Assembly: GCF_008124525.1 (NCBI RefSeq)
Contig: NZ_VNHJ01000004.1
Location: 204,769 to 268,768 of the forward strand
Length of the DNA stretch: 64,000 nucleotides
Origin: Oceanicella actignis
GTDB taxonomy: Bacteria; Pseudomonadota; Alphaproteobacteria; Rhodobacterales; Rhodobacteraceae
Direction: 5' to 3'
Below, in pieces: positions 24,773 to 35,792 of the stretch (the first letter of the stretch is position 1; the number at the start of each line of letters is the position of its first letter). Both the position numbers and the translations under genes were made by a program. The notes under the pieces are model-generated. The model had not been told where the DNA came from. It searched no databases and worked only from the letters and a program-made list of their open reading frames with translations.

Positions 24773-25405
24773 CTACAGGCCGCGCCGCTGGCGCAGCGCG
24801 GCGGTGATGGTGCCGTCGTCCAGGTAGTCCAGCTCGCCCCCGACCGGGACGCCCTGCGCCAGCGAAGTGACGGCGCTCAGCCCCTCGAGCTGCGCGGCGA
24901 TGTAATGCGCCGTGGTATGCCCGTCCATGGTCGCGGGCAGGGCCAGGATCACCTCGCGCACCGCGCCCTCGCGCACGCGCCGCGCGAGGTCCGGGATGCG
25001 CAGCTCGTCCGGCCCGATCCCGTCAAGCGCCGACAGCACGCCGCCCAGGACGTGATAGCGGCCGGCATAGGCGCCCGAGCGCTCCATCGCCCACAGATCC
25101 GAGACGTCCTCGACCACGCAGATCAGCCCCGCGTCGCGGCGCGGATCGGCGCAGATGGCGCAGCGCTCGGCCGTGGCCAGCGCGCCGCACTCGGCGCAGG
25201 GGCGCACCGTGCGCGCGACCTCGGCCATGGTCTGCGCCAGCGGCGCCATGAGCGACTCGCGCCGCTTGAGCAGATGCAGCGCCGCGCGCCGCGCCGAGCG
25301 CGGGCCCAGCCCGGGCAGCCTGGCCAGCATCTCGATCAGCCGATCGACGCCCTCGCCCCCCAGGCCCGGCGCGCCGCCGGGGCGATTCCCAATCTCGTTG
25401 CTCAT
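24773..25405 (-). CDS. recR: Recombination protein RecR
   Basis: The 210-residue protein has the RecR order: a helix-hairpin-helix ([20 protein letters not shown], about 27-46), a four-Cys zinc finger ([16 protein letters not shown], about 70-85), a Toprim domain starting [18 protein letters not shown], and a C-terminal Walker-like [11 protein letters not shown] region. With RecF/RecO it loads RecA at gaps. Usually recR follows dnaX and ybaB; here it lies 45 bases downstream of an ABC exporter gene on the same strand. Confidence 0.95.
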   Translation of the reverse strand: MSNEIGNRPGGAPGLGGEGVDRLIEMLARLPGLGPRSARRAALHLLKRRESLMAPLAQTMAEVARTVRPCAECGALATAERCAICADPRRDAGLICVVEDVSDLWAMERSGAYAGRYHVLGGVLSALDGIGPDELRIPDLARRVREGAVREVILALPATMDGHTTAHYIAAQLEGLSAVTSLAQGVPVGGELDYLDDGTITAALRQRRGL

Positions 25406-25450
25406 GCGACCTCCCCTGCGCCCGCGCCCGGCCCGTCGGGCGGCGCGGGG

Positions 25451-27223
25451 TCAATCCTCATTGAACTGGAGCCTGTGGAGCTCGGCGTAAAGCCCCCCGC
25501 GCGCGATCAGCTCTTCATGGCGGCCCTGCTCGACCACGCGCCCGCGGTCCAGCGCCACGATCAGATCCGCGTCGCGCACCGTGGACAGGCGGTGGGCGAT
25601 GACGAAGGTCGTGCGCCCCGCCGCCAGCCGGTCGAGCGCGGCGCGCACCAGCGCCTCGGATTCGGCGTCGAGCGCCGAGGTCGCCTCGTCCAGCAGCAGG
25701 ATCGGCGCGTCGCGCAAGATGGCGCGGGCGATGGTCAGGCGCTGGCGCTCGCCGCCCGAGAACCGCCCCCCGCGCGGGCCCGCCATGGTCTCGTAGCCCT
25801 CGGGCAGCGCCTCGATGAAGTCGGCGGCGTTGGCGGCGCGGGCGGCGGCGCGGATCTCGTCCATGCTCGCGCCCGGGCGGCCGAAGGCGATGTTGCGCGC
25901 CACGGTGTCGTCGAAGATGACCGGCTCCTGGCTGACCACGGCGATCTGGTCGCGCAGGCTGTCCAGCGTCACGTCGCGCACGTCGCGCCCGTCGATCAGC
26001 ACGCGCCCCTCGGTGGCGTCGTAAAGGCGCGGGATGAGGTTGAAGATCGTGCTCTTGCCCGCGCCCGAGCGCCCCACCAGCGCCACGCGCGCGCCCGCCG
26101 GCACGGTCAGGTTCACCTCGCTGAGCGCGCGCGAGCCGTCCTCGTAGACGAAGCCGACATTCTCGAAGCGGATCTCGCCGCGCGCGCGCGGCAGGGGCTC
26201 GGCGCCGGGGCGGTCGGCGATGGTCGGGCGGGCGTCCAGCAGCTCGTAGATGCGCTCGGCCGCCGCCGCGCCCTGCAGCACCTGGGCATAGAGATTGCCG
26301 AAGGCGCGCAGCGGCTGCCCCGCGATGAGAAAGGCCGAGACGAAGGCCATGAAGTCGCCGATGGTGTTGCGCCCCTCGGCGATGCGCATGCCGATGACGT
26401 AGAACACCACCGCCAGCCCGATGCCGGCCAGCGCCTCGAGCGCGGGATCGATGCGCGCGCGCTGGTCGGCGGCCTTGACCTTGAGCTTGCGCAGCGTCTC
26501 GAAGCTTTCGCCCGCGCGGCGGGTCAGGTAGTCCTCGAGCCGGTAGGTCTTGGCCAGGCGGATGCCGCCCAGCCCCTCGTTGACGCGGGCGGTCATCTGC
26601 CCCGCCTCCTGCTGCGAGCGGCGCGCGATGCGCCGCAGCCGCCGCCCGATCGCGGCGATGGGCGCGGCGGCGATGGGCAGCGCCGCCAGGGCGTAGAGCG
26701 TCAGCTCCCAGTCGATCCAGAGCAGCGAGGCCAGCAGCCCGACCACCGTCAGCCCGTCGCGCACCAGCGAGGTGATCAGGCTTTCGAGCGCCGAGCGCAC
26801 ATAGGACACATCGACGGTGAAGCGGCTGGCCGTGGCGGCCGGCGCCTCGCGATCGAGGCGCGCAAGGTCGGCGCGCACCAGCGTCGCATACATGGCGCGC
26901 TGCATGTCGGCCTCGATCTCGGCCAGCACCGAGTTGGTCAGCATGCGATGCGCGTAAAGCGCCCCCGACTTGAGCAGCACCGCCGCCACCACCACCAGCG
27001 GGGCCATGGCGATGATCTCGCGCGAGCGGCGCTCGAACCCGTCGAGCGCCCACTGGATCACCACCGGATAGGTCGCCGTCGCGCCCGCCACCATGGCGAT
27101 GAGCGCCAGGTTCAGCGCCAGCCGCCCGCGCCGCGGCGCCAGCCAGTCGCGCCACAGCCGGCGCAGGATGGGCCACACCCGCGCCTCGGCCCGCGCCTTG
27201 TCCTGCGTCTTTTCGCCCGCCAT
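25451..27223 (-). CDS. ABC transporter, fused permease and ATPase (MsbA-like)
   Basis: The 590-residue half-transporter has six membrane helices (about 30-330) and an ATPase domain with LVGRSGAGKST, FSGGERQRLTIARAIL and ILLLDEATSALD. The family exports lipids, drugs or peptides; similarity to MsbA-type proteins is suggested by length and architecture, but the substrate cannot be told. All catalytic motifs are intact, unlike the Ala-variant signature of the lasso exporter at 16868. It is upstream of recR on the same strand. Confidence 0.9.
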   Translation of the reverse strand: MAGEKTQDKARAEARVWPILRRLWRDWLAPRRGRLALNLALIAMVAGATATYPVVIQWALDGFERRSREIIAMAPLVVVAAVLLKSGALYAHRMLTNSVLAEIEADMQRAMYATLVRADLARLDREAPAATASRFTVDVSYVRSALESLITSLVRDGLTVVGLLASLLWIDWELTLYALAALPIAAAPIAAIGRRLRRIARRSQQEAGQMTARVNEGLGGIRLAKTYRLEDYLTRRAGESFETLRKLKVKAADQRARIDPALEALAGIGLAVVFYVIGMRIAEGRNTIGDFMAFVSAFLIAGQPLRAFGNLYAQVLQGAAAAERIYELLDARPTIADRPGAEPLPRARGEIRFENVGFVYEDGSRALSEVNLTVPAGARVALVGRSGAGKSTIFNLIPRLYDATEGRVLIDGRDVRDVTLDSLRDQIAVVSQEPVIFDDTVARNIAFGRPGASMDEIRAAARAANAADFIEALPEGYETMAGPRGGRFSGGERQRLTIARAILRDAPILLLDEATSALDAESEALVRAALDRLAAGRTTFVIAHRLSTVRDADLIVALDRGRVVEQGRHEELIARGGLYAELHRLQFNED

Positions 27224-27472
27224 GCCTCGCTCCTGCGCCGATCGCGCCCGACCCTTGATGCCCCGGCCCGCGCCCGCGGCCCGTCCCGCCCTGCGGTCGG
27301 CGCCGCGCCCGCGCGCGGGGCCCGCGGGCCGTCGCCGCCGACCGCCGCGGCGCCCGGATGCGGCGCCCGCGCCGGGTCCTGCGGCCGGACGGGTTCCGCG
27401 CGCCTTGCCGCGGGCGCCGAAAATGGCCTAGCTGGAGCGCGAACGCCAGACCCGCAATGCGAAAGGCCCGTC

Positions 27473-28666
27473 ATGTCCCTCCGTTTCGGCAGAGAATTCG
27501 TCGCCATTCCCGGCCCCTCGGTCATTCCCGACCGCGTTCTGGCGGCCATGCACCGCCCCGCCCCGAACATCTACGAGGGCGAGATCATCGCCCTGACCGA
27601 AAGCGTGCTGGCCGATCTGGCCGAGCTGGCGCGCACGCGCCAGGCGCGCCCCGTGATCTATGTGGCCAACGGGCATGGCGCGTGGGAGGCGGCGATCGCC
27701 AACCTTTTCTCGCGCGGCGACCGGGCGCTGGTCCTCGACGCGGGCCGCTTCGCCGCCGGCTGGGGCGAGATGGCCGCGCGCATGGGCGTCGAGGTCGAGC
27801 TGATCGCCACGGACGGCCGGCGCGCGGTCGACCCCCAGGCGCTCGAGGACCGGCTGCGCGCGGACAAGGAGCGGCGCATCAAGGCGGTGCTGACCGTGCA
27901 GGTGGACACCGCGTCCTCGGCGCTGAACGACGTCGCGGCGCTGCGCGCGGCGATCGACGCGGCGGGGCATCCGGCGCTGCTTTGCGTGGACTGCATCGCC
28001 TGCCTGGGCTCGATCCCCTTCGAGATGGACGCCTGGGGCGTGGACGTGATGGTGGGCGCCGGGCAGAAGGGGCTGATGACCCCGCCGGGGCTGGGATTCG
28101 TCTGGGTCGGCCCGCGCGCCTGGGCCGCGCAGGGCGATCTGGTCACCCAATACTGGGACTGGCGCGCGCGCGCCGAGCCCGAGCTCTTCTACCAACGCTT
28201 CTGCGGCACCTGCCCCACCCATCACCTGTTCGCCCTGCGCGAGGCGCTGACCATGCTCTTGCGCGAAGAGGGGCTCGAGGCCGCCTGGCGGCGCCATCGC
28301 GCGCTGGCCGAGGCGGTGCGCGCCTGCGTGGCGGGATGGGCCGAGGGCGGCGCGCTCGAGTTCAACGTGCTGGCGCCCGAGCAGCGCTCGGACGTGGTGA
28401 CGACGATCCTCGCCCGCGGGGTGGACGCCGAGGCCATGCGCCTGCGCGCGCATCGCGAGCTGGGGCTGGTGCTGGGGGTGGGGCTGGGGCCCTTCGCCGG
28501 GCAGGCCTTCCGCATCGGCCATATGGGGCACCTGAACCCGCCCATGATCCTCGGGGCGCTGGGCGCGGCCGAGGCGGCGCTGATCGCCCAGGGCGCGCCG
28601 CTGCGCAGCGGCCTGGCGGCGGCGGCCGAGACCATCGCGCGCCACATGGACAAGGACGGCCGCTGA
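27473..28666 (+). CDS. PLP-dependent aminotransferase, alanine/serine-glyoxylate type
   Basis: The 397-residue class V aminotransferase has FVAIPGPSVIPDRVLAAM at the start, VDCIACLGSIPFEMDAWGVD for the PLP-binding strand and the Schiff-base Lys in GAGQKGLMTPPGL (about residue 200). Such enzymes transfer amino groups to glyoxylate or act as pyridoxamine-pyruvate aminotransferases. The substrate is not certain. An ORF running in from upstream is not conserved, so the start is the ATG at 27473. It is divergent from the MsbA-like gene, with a 249-base GC-rich spacer in which I see nothing definite. Confidence 0.88.
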   Translation: MSLRFGREFVAIPGPSVIPDRVLAAMHRPAPNIYEGEIIALTESVLADLAELARTRQARPVIYVANGHGAWEAAIANLFSRGDRALVLDAGRFAAGWGEMAARMGVEVELIATDGRRAVDPQALEDRLRADKERRIKAVLTVQVDTASSALNDVAALRAAIDAAGHPALLCVDCIACLGSIPFEMDAWGVDVMVGAGQKGLMTPPGLGFVWVGPRAWAAQGDLVTQYWDWRARAEPELFYQRFCGTCPTHHLFALREALTMLLREEGLEAAWRRHRALAEAVRACVAGWAEGGALEFNVLAPEQRSDVVTTILARGVDAEAMRLRAHRELGLVLGVGLGPFAGQAFRIGHMGHLNPPMILGALGAAEAALIAQGAPLRSGLAAAAETIARHMDKDGR

Positions 28667-28969
28667 CGCGCGGCCCAGCGCCGGGGCGTGACGAGGGCCG
28701 CCGGTCGTGCCGATGGGGGCCGTCGATGGGGGGCGGGGCGGGCCGCCAAGGCGGGCGCGGCTTCACGCAAGGGCCGACCCGGAGGCGGCCCGGCCTCGGG
28801 CGGCTGGGCGGCGGCGCGGCGCAGGGGCGCCGTTCCCGACCGGCCACGACCGACGCCGCCGGCCGCTTTCGTCATCCCCCGACGCCCCCGAACGCGCCCC
28901 GGCGCCGCTCCGCCGCCGGTCCCGCGCCGCGCCGGTCGAGGCGGGCCGGCGGCGCCGCGCGCGCCGCGT
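28667..28969. other. Convergent spacer without recognised features
   Basis: This 303-base GC-rich stretch separates the aminotransferase stop from the ileS stop. I found no credible gene, no T-tailed hairpin and no clear repeat in it. Confidence 0.4.
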
Positions 28970-31873
28970 TCAGCCCAGCGCCTTGTCGCAGCGCCCGCAC
29001 ACGCCCGGATGGGCGTGCCGGCCGACATCGGGCAGGATCTTCCAGCAGCGCAGGCACTTGTCGCCCTCGGCGCGGCGCGGCTCGACGGCGACGCCGGGGA
29101 CGTCGGGCAGGCGGAAGGCGTCGGCCGGCCCCTCGCCGGGAACGAGCTCGATCCCGGAGGTGATGCAGACCTCGGCGAAATCGAGCGATTCCAGCAACGC
29201 CGCCAGGTCATTGTCGGCCACATGCACCCGCGGCGCCGCCTCGAGGCTGGCGCCGATGCGCTTCTCGCGCCGCTCGACCTCGAGCGCGCCGGTCACCGCG
29301 CGCCGCGCCGCGCGCACCCGCGCCCAGCGCGCGGCCAGGGCCTCGTCGCGCGGCAGGGGCGCGTCGGGGAAGTCGCGCAGATGCACCGAGTCGTCCTCGG
29401 AGGGGAAGCGCGCCAGCCAGACCTCTTCCATGGTGAAACACAGGATCGGCGCCAGCCACGTGACCAGCCGGTGGAACAGCAGGTCGAGCGTGGTGCGGCA
29501 GGCGCGCCGGCGCAGGCTGTCCGGCGCATCGCAATAGAGCGCGTCCTTGCGGATGTCGAAGTAGAAGGCCGACAGATCGACCGTGCAGAAGTGGAACAGC
29601 TTCTGGAACACGGTCGAGAAGGCGTAGGCCTCGTAGCCCGCGCGCACCTCCTCGTCCAGCTCGGCCAGACGGTGCAGCACGTAGCGCTCGAGCTCGGGCA
29701 TCTCGGCGGGGTCCACGCGCTCGGCCTCGTCGAAGCCGTCGAGCGCGCCGAGCATGAAGCGCATGGTGTTGCGCAGGCGCCGGTAGCTGTCGGCGGCGTT
29801 CTTGAGGATCTCGGGCCCGATGCGCAGATCGGCCGAGTAGTCGGACTGCGCCACCCACAGCCGCAGGATGTCGGCGCCATACTGGTTGATCACGTCCTCG
29901 GGCGCCACGGTGTTGCCGAGCGACTTGGACATCTTCATGCCCTTCTCGTCCAGCGTGAAGCCGTGGGTCAGCACCCCCTTGTAGGGCGCGCGCCCGACGG
30001 TGCCGCAGGCCTGCAGCAGCGAGGACTGGAACCAGCCGCGATGCTGGTCGGTGCCCTCGAGGTAAAGATCCGCCGGCCAGACGCCGTCGGGGCGGTCGCG
30101 CAGCACGAAGGCGTGGGTCGAGCCCGAGTCGAACCACACGTCGAGGATGTCCTCGACCTTTTCCCACTCGTCGGGGTTCACGCCCTCGACGCCGCCGAGG
30201 AAGCGCTCCTTGGCGTCGTCGCGGAACCAGGCGTCGGCGCCCTCGGCGCGGAAGGCGGCGGCGATGCGGGCGTTGACCTCGGGGTTGCGCAGCAGCTCGA
30301 CCTCGCCCGAGGGCAGGCGGCGCATGAAGCAGGTCAGCGGCACGCCCCAGGCGCGCTGGCGCGACAGCACCCAGTCGGGGCGCGTCTCGATCATCGCGCG
30401 CAGGCGGTTGCGGCCCGTCTCGGGGCGGAAGCGCACCAGCCGGTCGATCGAGGCCAGGGCGCGCTGGCGGATGGTGTCGCCCAGCTCGCCCTTGCCGTCG
30501 TCCAGCGGGCGGTCGATGGCCACGAACCATTGCGGCGTGTTGCGGAAGATCAGCGGCGCCTTCGAGCGCCAGGAATGCGGGTAGGAGTGCGTCACCCGCC
30601 CGCGCGCCACCATCGCGCCCTGCGCGGCCAGCGCCTCGATCACGCGGCGGTTGGCGTCGCCCTCGCGCCCCTTCTGGTCGAAGATCACGGCGCCGCCGAA
30701 CAGCGGCATGTCGGCGCGCAGCGTGCCGTCCTCTTCGACGTTGTGGGTCATGGGCAGGCCGTGGCGCAGGCCCAGAAGATAGTCGTCGGCGCCGTGGCTG
30801 GGCGCGGTATGCACGAAGCCCGTGCCGGCGTCGTCGGTGACGTGCTCGCCCGGCAGCATGGGCACGTCGTAGTCCCACTCGCCCGCCGCGCCGGGGGCGC
30901 CGCGCAGCGGATGCGCGCAGACCATCCCGGCCAGCTCGTCGGCCGCGACCGCGCGCAGCCGCGTCCAGGCGCCGGCGCGCGCGGCGCGCATGGTCTCTTC
31001 GGCCAGCGCGTCGGCCAGCAGCAGCAGATCGCCCGCCCTGACCCAGTTGTCCTGCGGCGCCTCGTCCACCCGGTAAAGCCCGTATTCCACCGACGGGTTG
31101 TAGGCCACCGCCCGGTTCGAGGGGATGGTCCAGGGCGTGGTGGTCCAGATCACCGCCGCCGCGCCCGCCGCGTCCTCGCGCGCGCCGCGCGCGACGGGAA
31201 AGCGCACCCAGACCGCGGGGCTGACATGGTCGTGATACTCGACCTCGGCCTCGGCCAGGGCGGTCTTCTCGACCACCGACCACATGACCGGCTTCGAGCC
31301 CTGGTAGAGCGCGCCGTTCATGACGAACTTCATGAACTCCTCGGCGATGACCGCCTCGGCCTCGAAATCCATGGTCAGATAGGGGTCGTCCCACTTGCCG
31401 GCGACGCCGAGGCGCTTGAACTCCTCGCGCTGGATCTCGACCCATTGCATGGCGAACTTGCGGCACTCGGCGCGGAACTCGTTGACCGGCGCCTCGTCCT
31501 TGTTCATGCCCGCGGCGCGGTAGCGCTCTTCGATCTTCCACTCGATGGGCAGGCCGTGGCAGTCCCAGCCGGGCACGTAGCGCGCGTCGCGGCCCATCAT
31601 CTGCTGCGAGCGCACGACGAAATCCTTGAGCACCTTGTTCAGCGCGTGCCCGATATGCAGATGGCCGTTGGCGTAGGGCGGGCCGTCATGCAGCACGAAG
31701 GGCTGGCGGCCCTTCTTCTCGCGCAGGCGGTCGTAGATGCGCAGCCGCTCCCAGCGGGCCAGCCATTCGGGCTCGCGCCTGGGCAGGCCGGCGCGCATGG
31801 GAAAGTCGGTGCGGGGCAGGAACAGGGTGGACTTGTAGTCGGGCGCCGCGGGGCTTGCGTCGTCTGCGCACAT
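28970..31873 (-). CDS. ileS: Isoleucyl-tRNA synthetase
   Basis: The 967-residue class Ia synthetase has the HIGH motif in [15 protein letters not shown] (about 66-80), the KMSKS loop as MKMSKSLGN (about 645), a CP1 editing domain with [16 protein letters not shown], and a C-terminal zinc finger [20 protein letters not shown]. It charges tRNA-Ile and edits Val-AMP. The ATG at 31873 gives the normal length. It is monocistronic and divergent from cysQ. Confidence 0.97.
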   Translation of the reverse strand: MCADDASPAAPDYKSTLFLPRTDFPMRAGLPRREPEWLARWERLRIYDRLREKKGRQPFVLHDGPPYANGHLHIGHALNKVLKDFVVRSQQMMGRDARYVPGWDCHGLPIEWKIEERYRAAGMNKDEAPVNEFRAECRKFAMQWVEIQREEFKRLGVAGKWDDPYLTMDFEAEAVIAEEFMKFVMNGALYQGSKPVMWSVVEKTALAEAEVEYHDHVSPAVWVRFPVARGAREDAAGAAAVIWTTTPWTIPSNRAVAYNPSVEYGLYRVDEAPQDNWVRAGDLLLLADALAEETMRAARAGAWTRLRAVAADELAGMVCAHPLRGAPGAAGEWDYDVPMLPGEHVTDDAGTGFVHTAPSHGADDYLLGLRHGLPMTHNVEEDGTLRADMPLFGGAVIFDQKGREGDANRRVIEALAAQGAMVARGRVTHSYPHSWRSKAPLIFRNTPQWFVAIDRPLDDGKGELGDTIRQRALASIDRLVRFRPETGRNRLRAMIETRPDWVLSRQRAWGVPLTCFMRRLPSGEVELLRNPEVNARIAAAFRAEGADAWFRDDAKERFLGGVEGVNPDEWEKVEDILDVWFDSGSTHAFVLRDRPDGVWPADLYLEGTDQHRGWFQSSLLQACGTVGRAPYKGVLTHGFTLDEKGMKMSKSLGNTVAPEDVINQYGADILRLWVAQSDYSADLRIGPEILKNAADSYRRLRNTMRFMLGALDGFDEAERVDPAEMPELERYVLHRLAELDEEVRAGYEAYAFSTVFQKLFHFCTVDLSAFYFDIRKDALYCDAPDSLRRRACRTTLDLLFHRLVTWLAPILCFTMEEVWLARFPSEDDSVHLRDFPDAPLPRDEALAARWARVRAARRAVTGALEVERREKRIGASLEAAPRVHVADNDLAALLESLDFAEVCITSGIELVPGEGPADAFRLPDVPGVAVEPRRAEGDKCLRCWKILPDVGRHAHPGVCGRCDKALG

Positions 31874-32190
31874 CTTGATCGTCCGTCGTCATGAAGGGGG
31901 GCTGAGGCCTTGCCGTCTTCCGGCAAGGGCGGCGCGCGTCTCGCATGCGCCTTGTCCCGGCTCTCCCGATCGATCAGGAGGCCGGGCGGATAATTCGGAC
32001 GGCCAGGGCCGGATCGCGCGTGTGAAGCTGGCTCATGCGCGCGCTTATAGACCCGCGCGGGCGCGCTTGCAAAGCCCCGCCGCCGGCGCGCCCGCCTTTC
32101 GCGCGAAGGTTGCGCGCGCGCCGGCGGCGGCCATGGACTTGCGCCGCGATCCGGGTAAAAAGGGCCGCGAAACGAAACGGAGCGCAGAGC
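31874..32190. other. Divergent control region of ileS and cysQ
   Basis: This 317-base spacer must hold the promoters of both genes. I see no consensus -35/-10 pair and no T-box-like structure. Part of it is slightly less GC-rich around 31970-32050. Confidence 0.4.
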
Positions 32191-32973
32191 ATGGATTACG
32201 CCGCCGTCGCCGCGACGCTGAACCGCCTGGCCGCCGAGGCCGGGCGGATCGTGATGCAGGTCTACGAAGGCCCCGAATTCGAGGTCGCGCTGAAGGCCGA
32301 CGACAGCCCCGTCACCATCGCCGACGAGCGCGCCGACGCGCATATCCGCGCCGGGCTGCGCGACGCCTTTCCCGACATCCCCGTCGTCACCGAGGAGCTG
32401 ACCGAGAGCCACGCGCTGAGCGCCGAGCGGTTCTTCATCGTCGATCCGCTCGACGGCACGAAGGAATTCGTCAAGCGCCGCGGCGAGTTCACCGTCAACA
32501 TCGCCCTGGTCGAGAACGGCGCGCCCACGCGCGGCGTCGTCTACGCGCCGGCGCTCGACCGCATGTTCTACGTCGACGCCCAGGGCCGCGCCGTCGAGGC
32601 GCGCCCCGCGCAGGGCCTTGCGCGCGAGATCTCGGTCGCCGCGCCCGACAACGCGGCGCTGCGCGTGGTGGCGTCCAAGTCGCACCGCGACGCGGCCACC
32701 GACGAATACATCGCCCGCTACGCGGTGAAGGATTTCGTCTCGGCGGGCTCGTCGCTGAAGTTCTGCCTGGTGGCGGCGGGCGAGGCCGACCTTTACCCGC
32801 GCCTCGGCCGCACCATGGAGTGGGACACCGCCGCCGGCCACGCCGTGGCCGCCGCCGCCGGCGCCAGGGTCGACCGGCTGGACGGAAGCGGCCCGCTCGC
32901 CTACGGCAAGCCGGGCTACGAGAACCCCTTCTTCATCTGCTACGCCCCGGGGGTGGAGGTGAAGCCGCTGTGA
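32191..32973 (+). CDS. cysQ: 3'(2'),5'-bisphosphate nucleotidase CysQ
   Basis: The 260-residue inositol-monophosphatase-fold enzyme has the metal site in the order EEL (TEELTESH), DPLDGTKEF and a later WDTAAGHA. CysQ removes the 3'-phosphate from PAP formed in sulfate assimilation and sulfotransfer, a reaction relevant to the sulfotransferase at 58145. The ATG at 32191 has GGAG about nine bases upstream; the longer frame upstream lacks conserved residues. It overlaps kdsB by GTGA. Confidence 0.92.
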   Translation: MDYAAVAATLNRLAAEAGRIVMQVYEGPEFEVALKADDSPVTIADERADAHIRAGLRDAFPDIPVVTEELTESHALSAERFFIVDPLDGTKEFVKRRGEFTVNIALVENGAPTRGVVYAPALDRMFYVDAQGRAVEARPAQGLAREISVAAPDNAALRVVASKSHRDAATDEYIARYAVKDFVSAGSSLKFCLVAAGEADLYPRLGRTMEWDTAAGHAVAAAAGARVDRLDGSGPLAYGKPGYENPFFICYAPGVEVKPL

Positions 32974-33767
32974 CGCGCGTCTCGATCGTCATTCCCGCCC
33001 GCCACGCCTCGTCGCGCTTTCCGGGCAAGCCGCTGCAGCCGCTGCGCGGCGCCGGCGGCAAGGCCAAGCCGCTGATCCGCCGCAGCTGGGAGGCGGCGAT
33101 GCAGGTGCGCGGCGCGACCGAGGTCGTCGTCGCCACCGACGACGCGCGCATCGCCGAGGCGGCGCGCGGCTTCGGGGCGCGCGTGGCCATGACCCCCGCC
33201 GACTGCCGCAACGGCACCGAGCGCTGCGCCGCCGCCCTCGGGCAGCTGGCCGCGCCCGACATCGTCGTCAACCTTCAGGGCGACGCGCCGCTGACCCCGC
33301 CCTGGTTCGTCGAGGCGCTGATCGCGGCCATGCTGCGCTCGGGCGCCGAGGCCGCCACCCCGGTGCTGCGCTGCGACGCGGCCGCCCATCGCAGCTTTCT
33401 CGAGGACCGCATGGCCGGGCGCGTGGGCGGCACGACGGCGGTTTTCGACCGCGCGATGAACGCGCTCTACTTCTCCAAGGAGGTCATCCCCTGGACCGGG
33501 CGCAGCTTTGCGCCCGACGAGCGCATTCCCGTCTTTCATCATGTGGGCTGTTACGCCTACACTCCCGAGGCGCTGCGCCGATACGCCGCCTGGCCCGAGG
33601 GCGAGCTGGAAAGGTGCGAGGGGCTCGAGCAGCTTCGTTTTCTCGAGAACGGCGCGCGCATGCTGTGCGTCGAAGTCGAATCCCGCGGCCGCGTATTCTG
33701 GGAGCTGAACAACCCCGCGGACGTCGAGCGCGTCGAGCGCGCGCTGGCGCAAGCCGGGATCGAATGA
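32970..33767 (+). CDS. kdsB: 3-deoxy-manno-octulosonate cytidylyltransferase
   Basis: KdsB activates Kdo as CMP-Kdo for LPS inner core. The 265-residue protein starts at GTG 32970, overlapping the cysQ stop (GTGA). It shows IVIPARHASSRFPGKPL at the N-terminus, VVVATDD, CRNGTERCAAAL and VNLQGDAPL, all family hallmarks. The partner kdsA lies at 35793, separated by galU and galE, so this is an envelope precursor cluster. Confidence 0.93.
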   Translation: MTRVSIVIPARHASSRFPGKPLQPLRGAGGKAKPLIRRSWEAAMQVRGATEVVVATDDARIAEAARGFGARVAMTPADCRNGTERCAAALGQLAAPDIVVNLQGDAPLTPPWFVEALIAAMLRSGAEAATPVLRCDAAAHRSFLEDRMAGRVGGTTAVFDRAMNALYFSKEVIPWTGRSFAPDERIPVFHHVGCYAYTPEALRRYAAWPEGELERCEGLEQLRFLENGARMLCVEVESRGRVFWELNNPADVERVERALAQAGIE

Positions 33768-33828
33768 TTTCGCCCCGCGCCCGGCGCAGGGGGCCATGCG
33801 GCCGCGGCCGCGCAATTTGGAGCACGAG

Positions 33829-34725
33829 ATGCGCAAGCGAGTGACCAAGGCGATCTTTCCCGTCGCGGGACTGGGCACGCGATTTTTGCCGGCGACCAAG
33901 GCCATCCCCAAGGAGGTGCTGCCGCTGGTGGACAAGCCGCTGATCCAGTATGCGATCGACGAGGCGCGCGCGGCCGGGATCGAGGAGTTCATCTTCGTCA
34001 CCGCGCGCGGCAAGTCGGCGCTCGAGGATTACTTCGACGCCGCCCCCGAGCTTGAGCGCACCCTTCGGCTGAAGAAGAAGTTCGACCTTCTGGCCGAGGT
34101 CGAGAAGTCGAACATGGACAGCGGCGCCATCGCCTATGTGCGCCAAACCGAGGCGCGCGGCCTTGGCCATGCGGTGTGGTGCGCGCGCCGCCTGATCGCC
34201 GACGAGCCCGTGGCCGTGCTGCTGCCCGACGACGTGATCGACGCCCCCGGCGCGCCCTGCCTGCAGCAGATGGTCGAGGCGCATCGCGAGACCGGCGGCT
34301 GCATGGTCGCGGCGATGGAGGTCGAGGGCGCGGCCATCTCGGCCTATGGCGTTCTGGACGTCGAATCGCGCGACGGACGGCTGGCGCGGGTGCGCTCGAT
34401 GGTCGAAAAGCCCGCGCCCGAGCGCGCGCCCTCGAACCTGGCGGTGATCGGCCGCTACATCCTGACGCCCTCGGTGCTCGACATCCTCAACGAACAGCGC
34501 GTGGGCGCGGGCGGCGAGATCCAGCTGACCGACGCCATCGCCGCCGAGGCGCTGCGCGGCGGGCGGGTGCATGGCTTCATGTTCGAGGGGCGGCGCTACG
34601 ATTGCGGCTCGAAGCTGGGCTTCCTGCAGGCCACGGTCGCCTTCGGCCTGGCGCGCCCCGAATTCCGCGACGAGCTGACCGCCTTCCTGCGCGACGGCGT
34701 CGCGCGCGCCGACGCGGCCGAGTGA
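33829..34725 (+). CDS. galU: UTP-glucose-1-phosphate uridylyltransferase
   Basis: GalU makes UDP-glucose from UTP and glucose-1-phosphate. The 298-residue protein begins VTKAIFPVAGLGTRFLPATKAIPKE, the nucleotide-binding loop, and has the usual YVRQTEARGLGHAVWCA and LLPDDVI segments. The ATG at 33829 gives the canonical N-terminus; a start 11 codons upstream is weaker. Its product feeds galE four bases downstream. Confidence 0.95.
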   Translation: MRKRVTKAIFPVAGLGTRFLPATKAIPKEVLPLVDKPLIQYAIDEARAAGIEEFIFVTARGKSALEDYFDAAPELERTLRLKKKFDLLAEVEKSNMDSGAIAYVRQTEARGLGHAVWCARRLIADEPVAVLLPDDVIDAPGAPCLQQMVEAHRETGGCMVAAMEVEGAAISAYGVLDVESRDGRLARVRSMVEKPAPERAPSNLAVIGRYILTPSVLDILNEQRVGAGGEIQLTDAIAAEALRGGRVHGFMFEGRRYDCGSKLGFLQATVAFGLARPEFRDELTAFLRDGVARADAAE

Positions 34726-34729
34726 CGCC

Positions 34730-35713
34730 ATGGCGCGGATCCTGGTGACGGGCGGCGCCGGCTATATCGGCGCGCATGCCTGCAAGGCCCTGCGCGCGGC
34801 CGGCCACGAGCCGGTGGCGCTGGACGATCTGCGCACGGGCTGGCGCGAGGCGGTGCGCTTCGGCCCGCTGATCGAGGCGGATCTGAACGATCTCGACGCC
34901 ACCCGCGCGGCGCTGGCGCAGGCGCGGCCGGACGCGGTCATGCACTTCGCCGCGCTCTCGAATGTGGGCGAATCCGTGCGCAGCCCGGGTCTTTACTGGC
35001 GCAACAACGTTGGCGGCTCGCTCAACCTGCTCGAAGCGATGGTCGAGACGGGCGTGCGCGCGATCGTCTTCTCCTCGACCGCGGCCACCTATGGCGAGCC
35101 GGATGTGGAGCTGATCGACGAGGACCAGCCCCAGCGCCCCATCAACCCCTACGGCGCGTCCAAGCTGGCGGTCGAGCGGATGCTGGACGATTTCGAGGCC
35201 GCCCACGGGCTGCGCACGGCGGCGCTGCGCTATTTCAACGTGGCCGGCGCCGATCCCGAGGCCGAGATCGGCGAACGCCATCAGCCCGAGACCCATCTGA
35301 TCCCGCTGGTGCTGGACGCGGCCGCCGGCGCGCGCGAGGCGCTGTCGATCTTCGGGCGCGACTACGACACGCCCGACGGCACCTGCGTGCGCGACTATGT
35401 GCATGTGTGGGACCTGATCGAGGCGCATCTGCTGGCGCTCGAGCGGCTGATGGGCGGCGCGCGGGGCATCCGGCTCAATCTGGGCGTCGGGCGCGGCCAC
35501 TCGGTGCGCGAGGTGATCGAGGCCGCCGAGCGCGTGCTGGGCCGCCGCGTGCCGGTGCGCGACGCGCCGCGCCGGCCGGGCGATCCGTCGCGGCTGGTGT
35601 GCGACGGATCGCGCGCGCGCGCCGAGCTGGGCTGGGAGCCGCGCCTGTCCACGCTCGAGCGCATGATCGCCGACGCCTGGCGCTGGCGCTGCTCGGGGGG
35701 CTTCGGCCCTTGA
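34730..35713 (+). CDS. galE: UDP-glucose 4-epimerase
   Basis: The 327-residue SDR has [15 protein letters not shown] at the N-terminus, the Ser-Tyr-Lys triad in SSTAATYG and [10 protein letters not shown] (about 143-152), and [11 protein letters not shown]. It interconverts UDP-glucose and UDP-galactose for LPS and exopolysaccharide. It begins four bases after galU and its product pathway continues with the phosphohexomutase at 36697. Confidence 0.94.
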   Translation: MARILVTGGAGYIGAHACKALRAAGHEPVALDDLRTGWREAVRFGPLIEADLNDLDATRAALAQARPDAVMHFAALSNVGESVRSPGLYWRNNVGGSLNLLEAMVETGVRAIVFSSTAATYGEPDVELIDEDQPQRPINPYGASKLAVERMLDDFEAAHGLRTAALRYFNVAGADPEAEIGERHQPETHLIPLVLDAAAGAREALSIFGRDYDTPDGTCVRDYVHVWDLIEAHLLALERLMGGARGIRLNLGVGRGHSVREVIEAAERVLGRRVPVRDAPRRPGDPSRLVCDGSRARAELGWEPRLSTLERMIADAWRWRCSGGFGP

Positions 35714-35792
35714 CCGCCGGGCCTTCGTCCGCGGGGGCGGCGGCGCGCCGCCGCGCGCGACACGCGAACGCATTCACGCTGATGGGGACGAC

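Noticed and set aside
24905..27400. Very long plus-strand frame antisense to recR and the MsbA-like gene
   Set aside because: It is antisense to two genes with clear family motifs, and long stop-free antisense frames are expected in DNA of this GC content.
28688..31894. Plus-strand frame of 1068 residues antisense to ileS
   Set aside because: ileS carries HIGH and KMSKS and fixes the coding strand; the antisense product is His/Ala/Arg-rich without domains.
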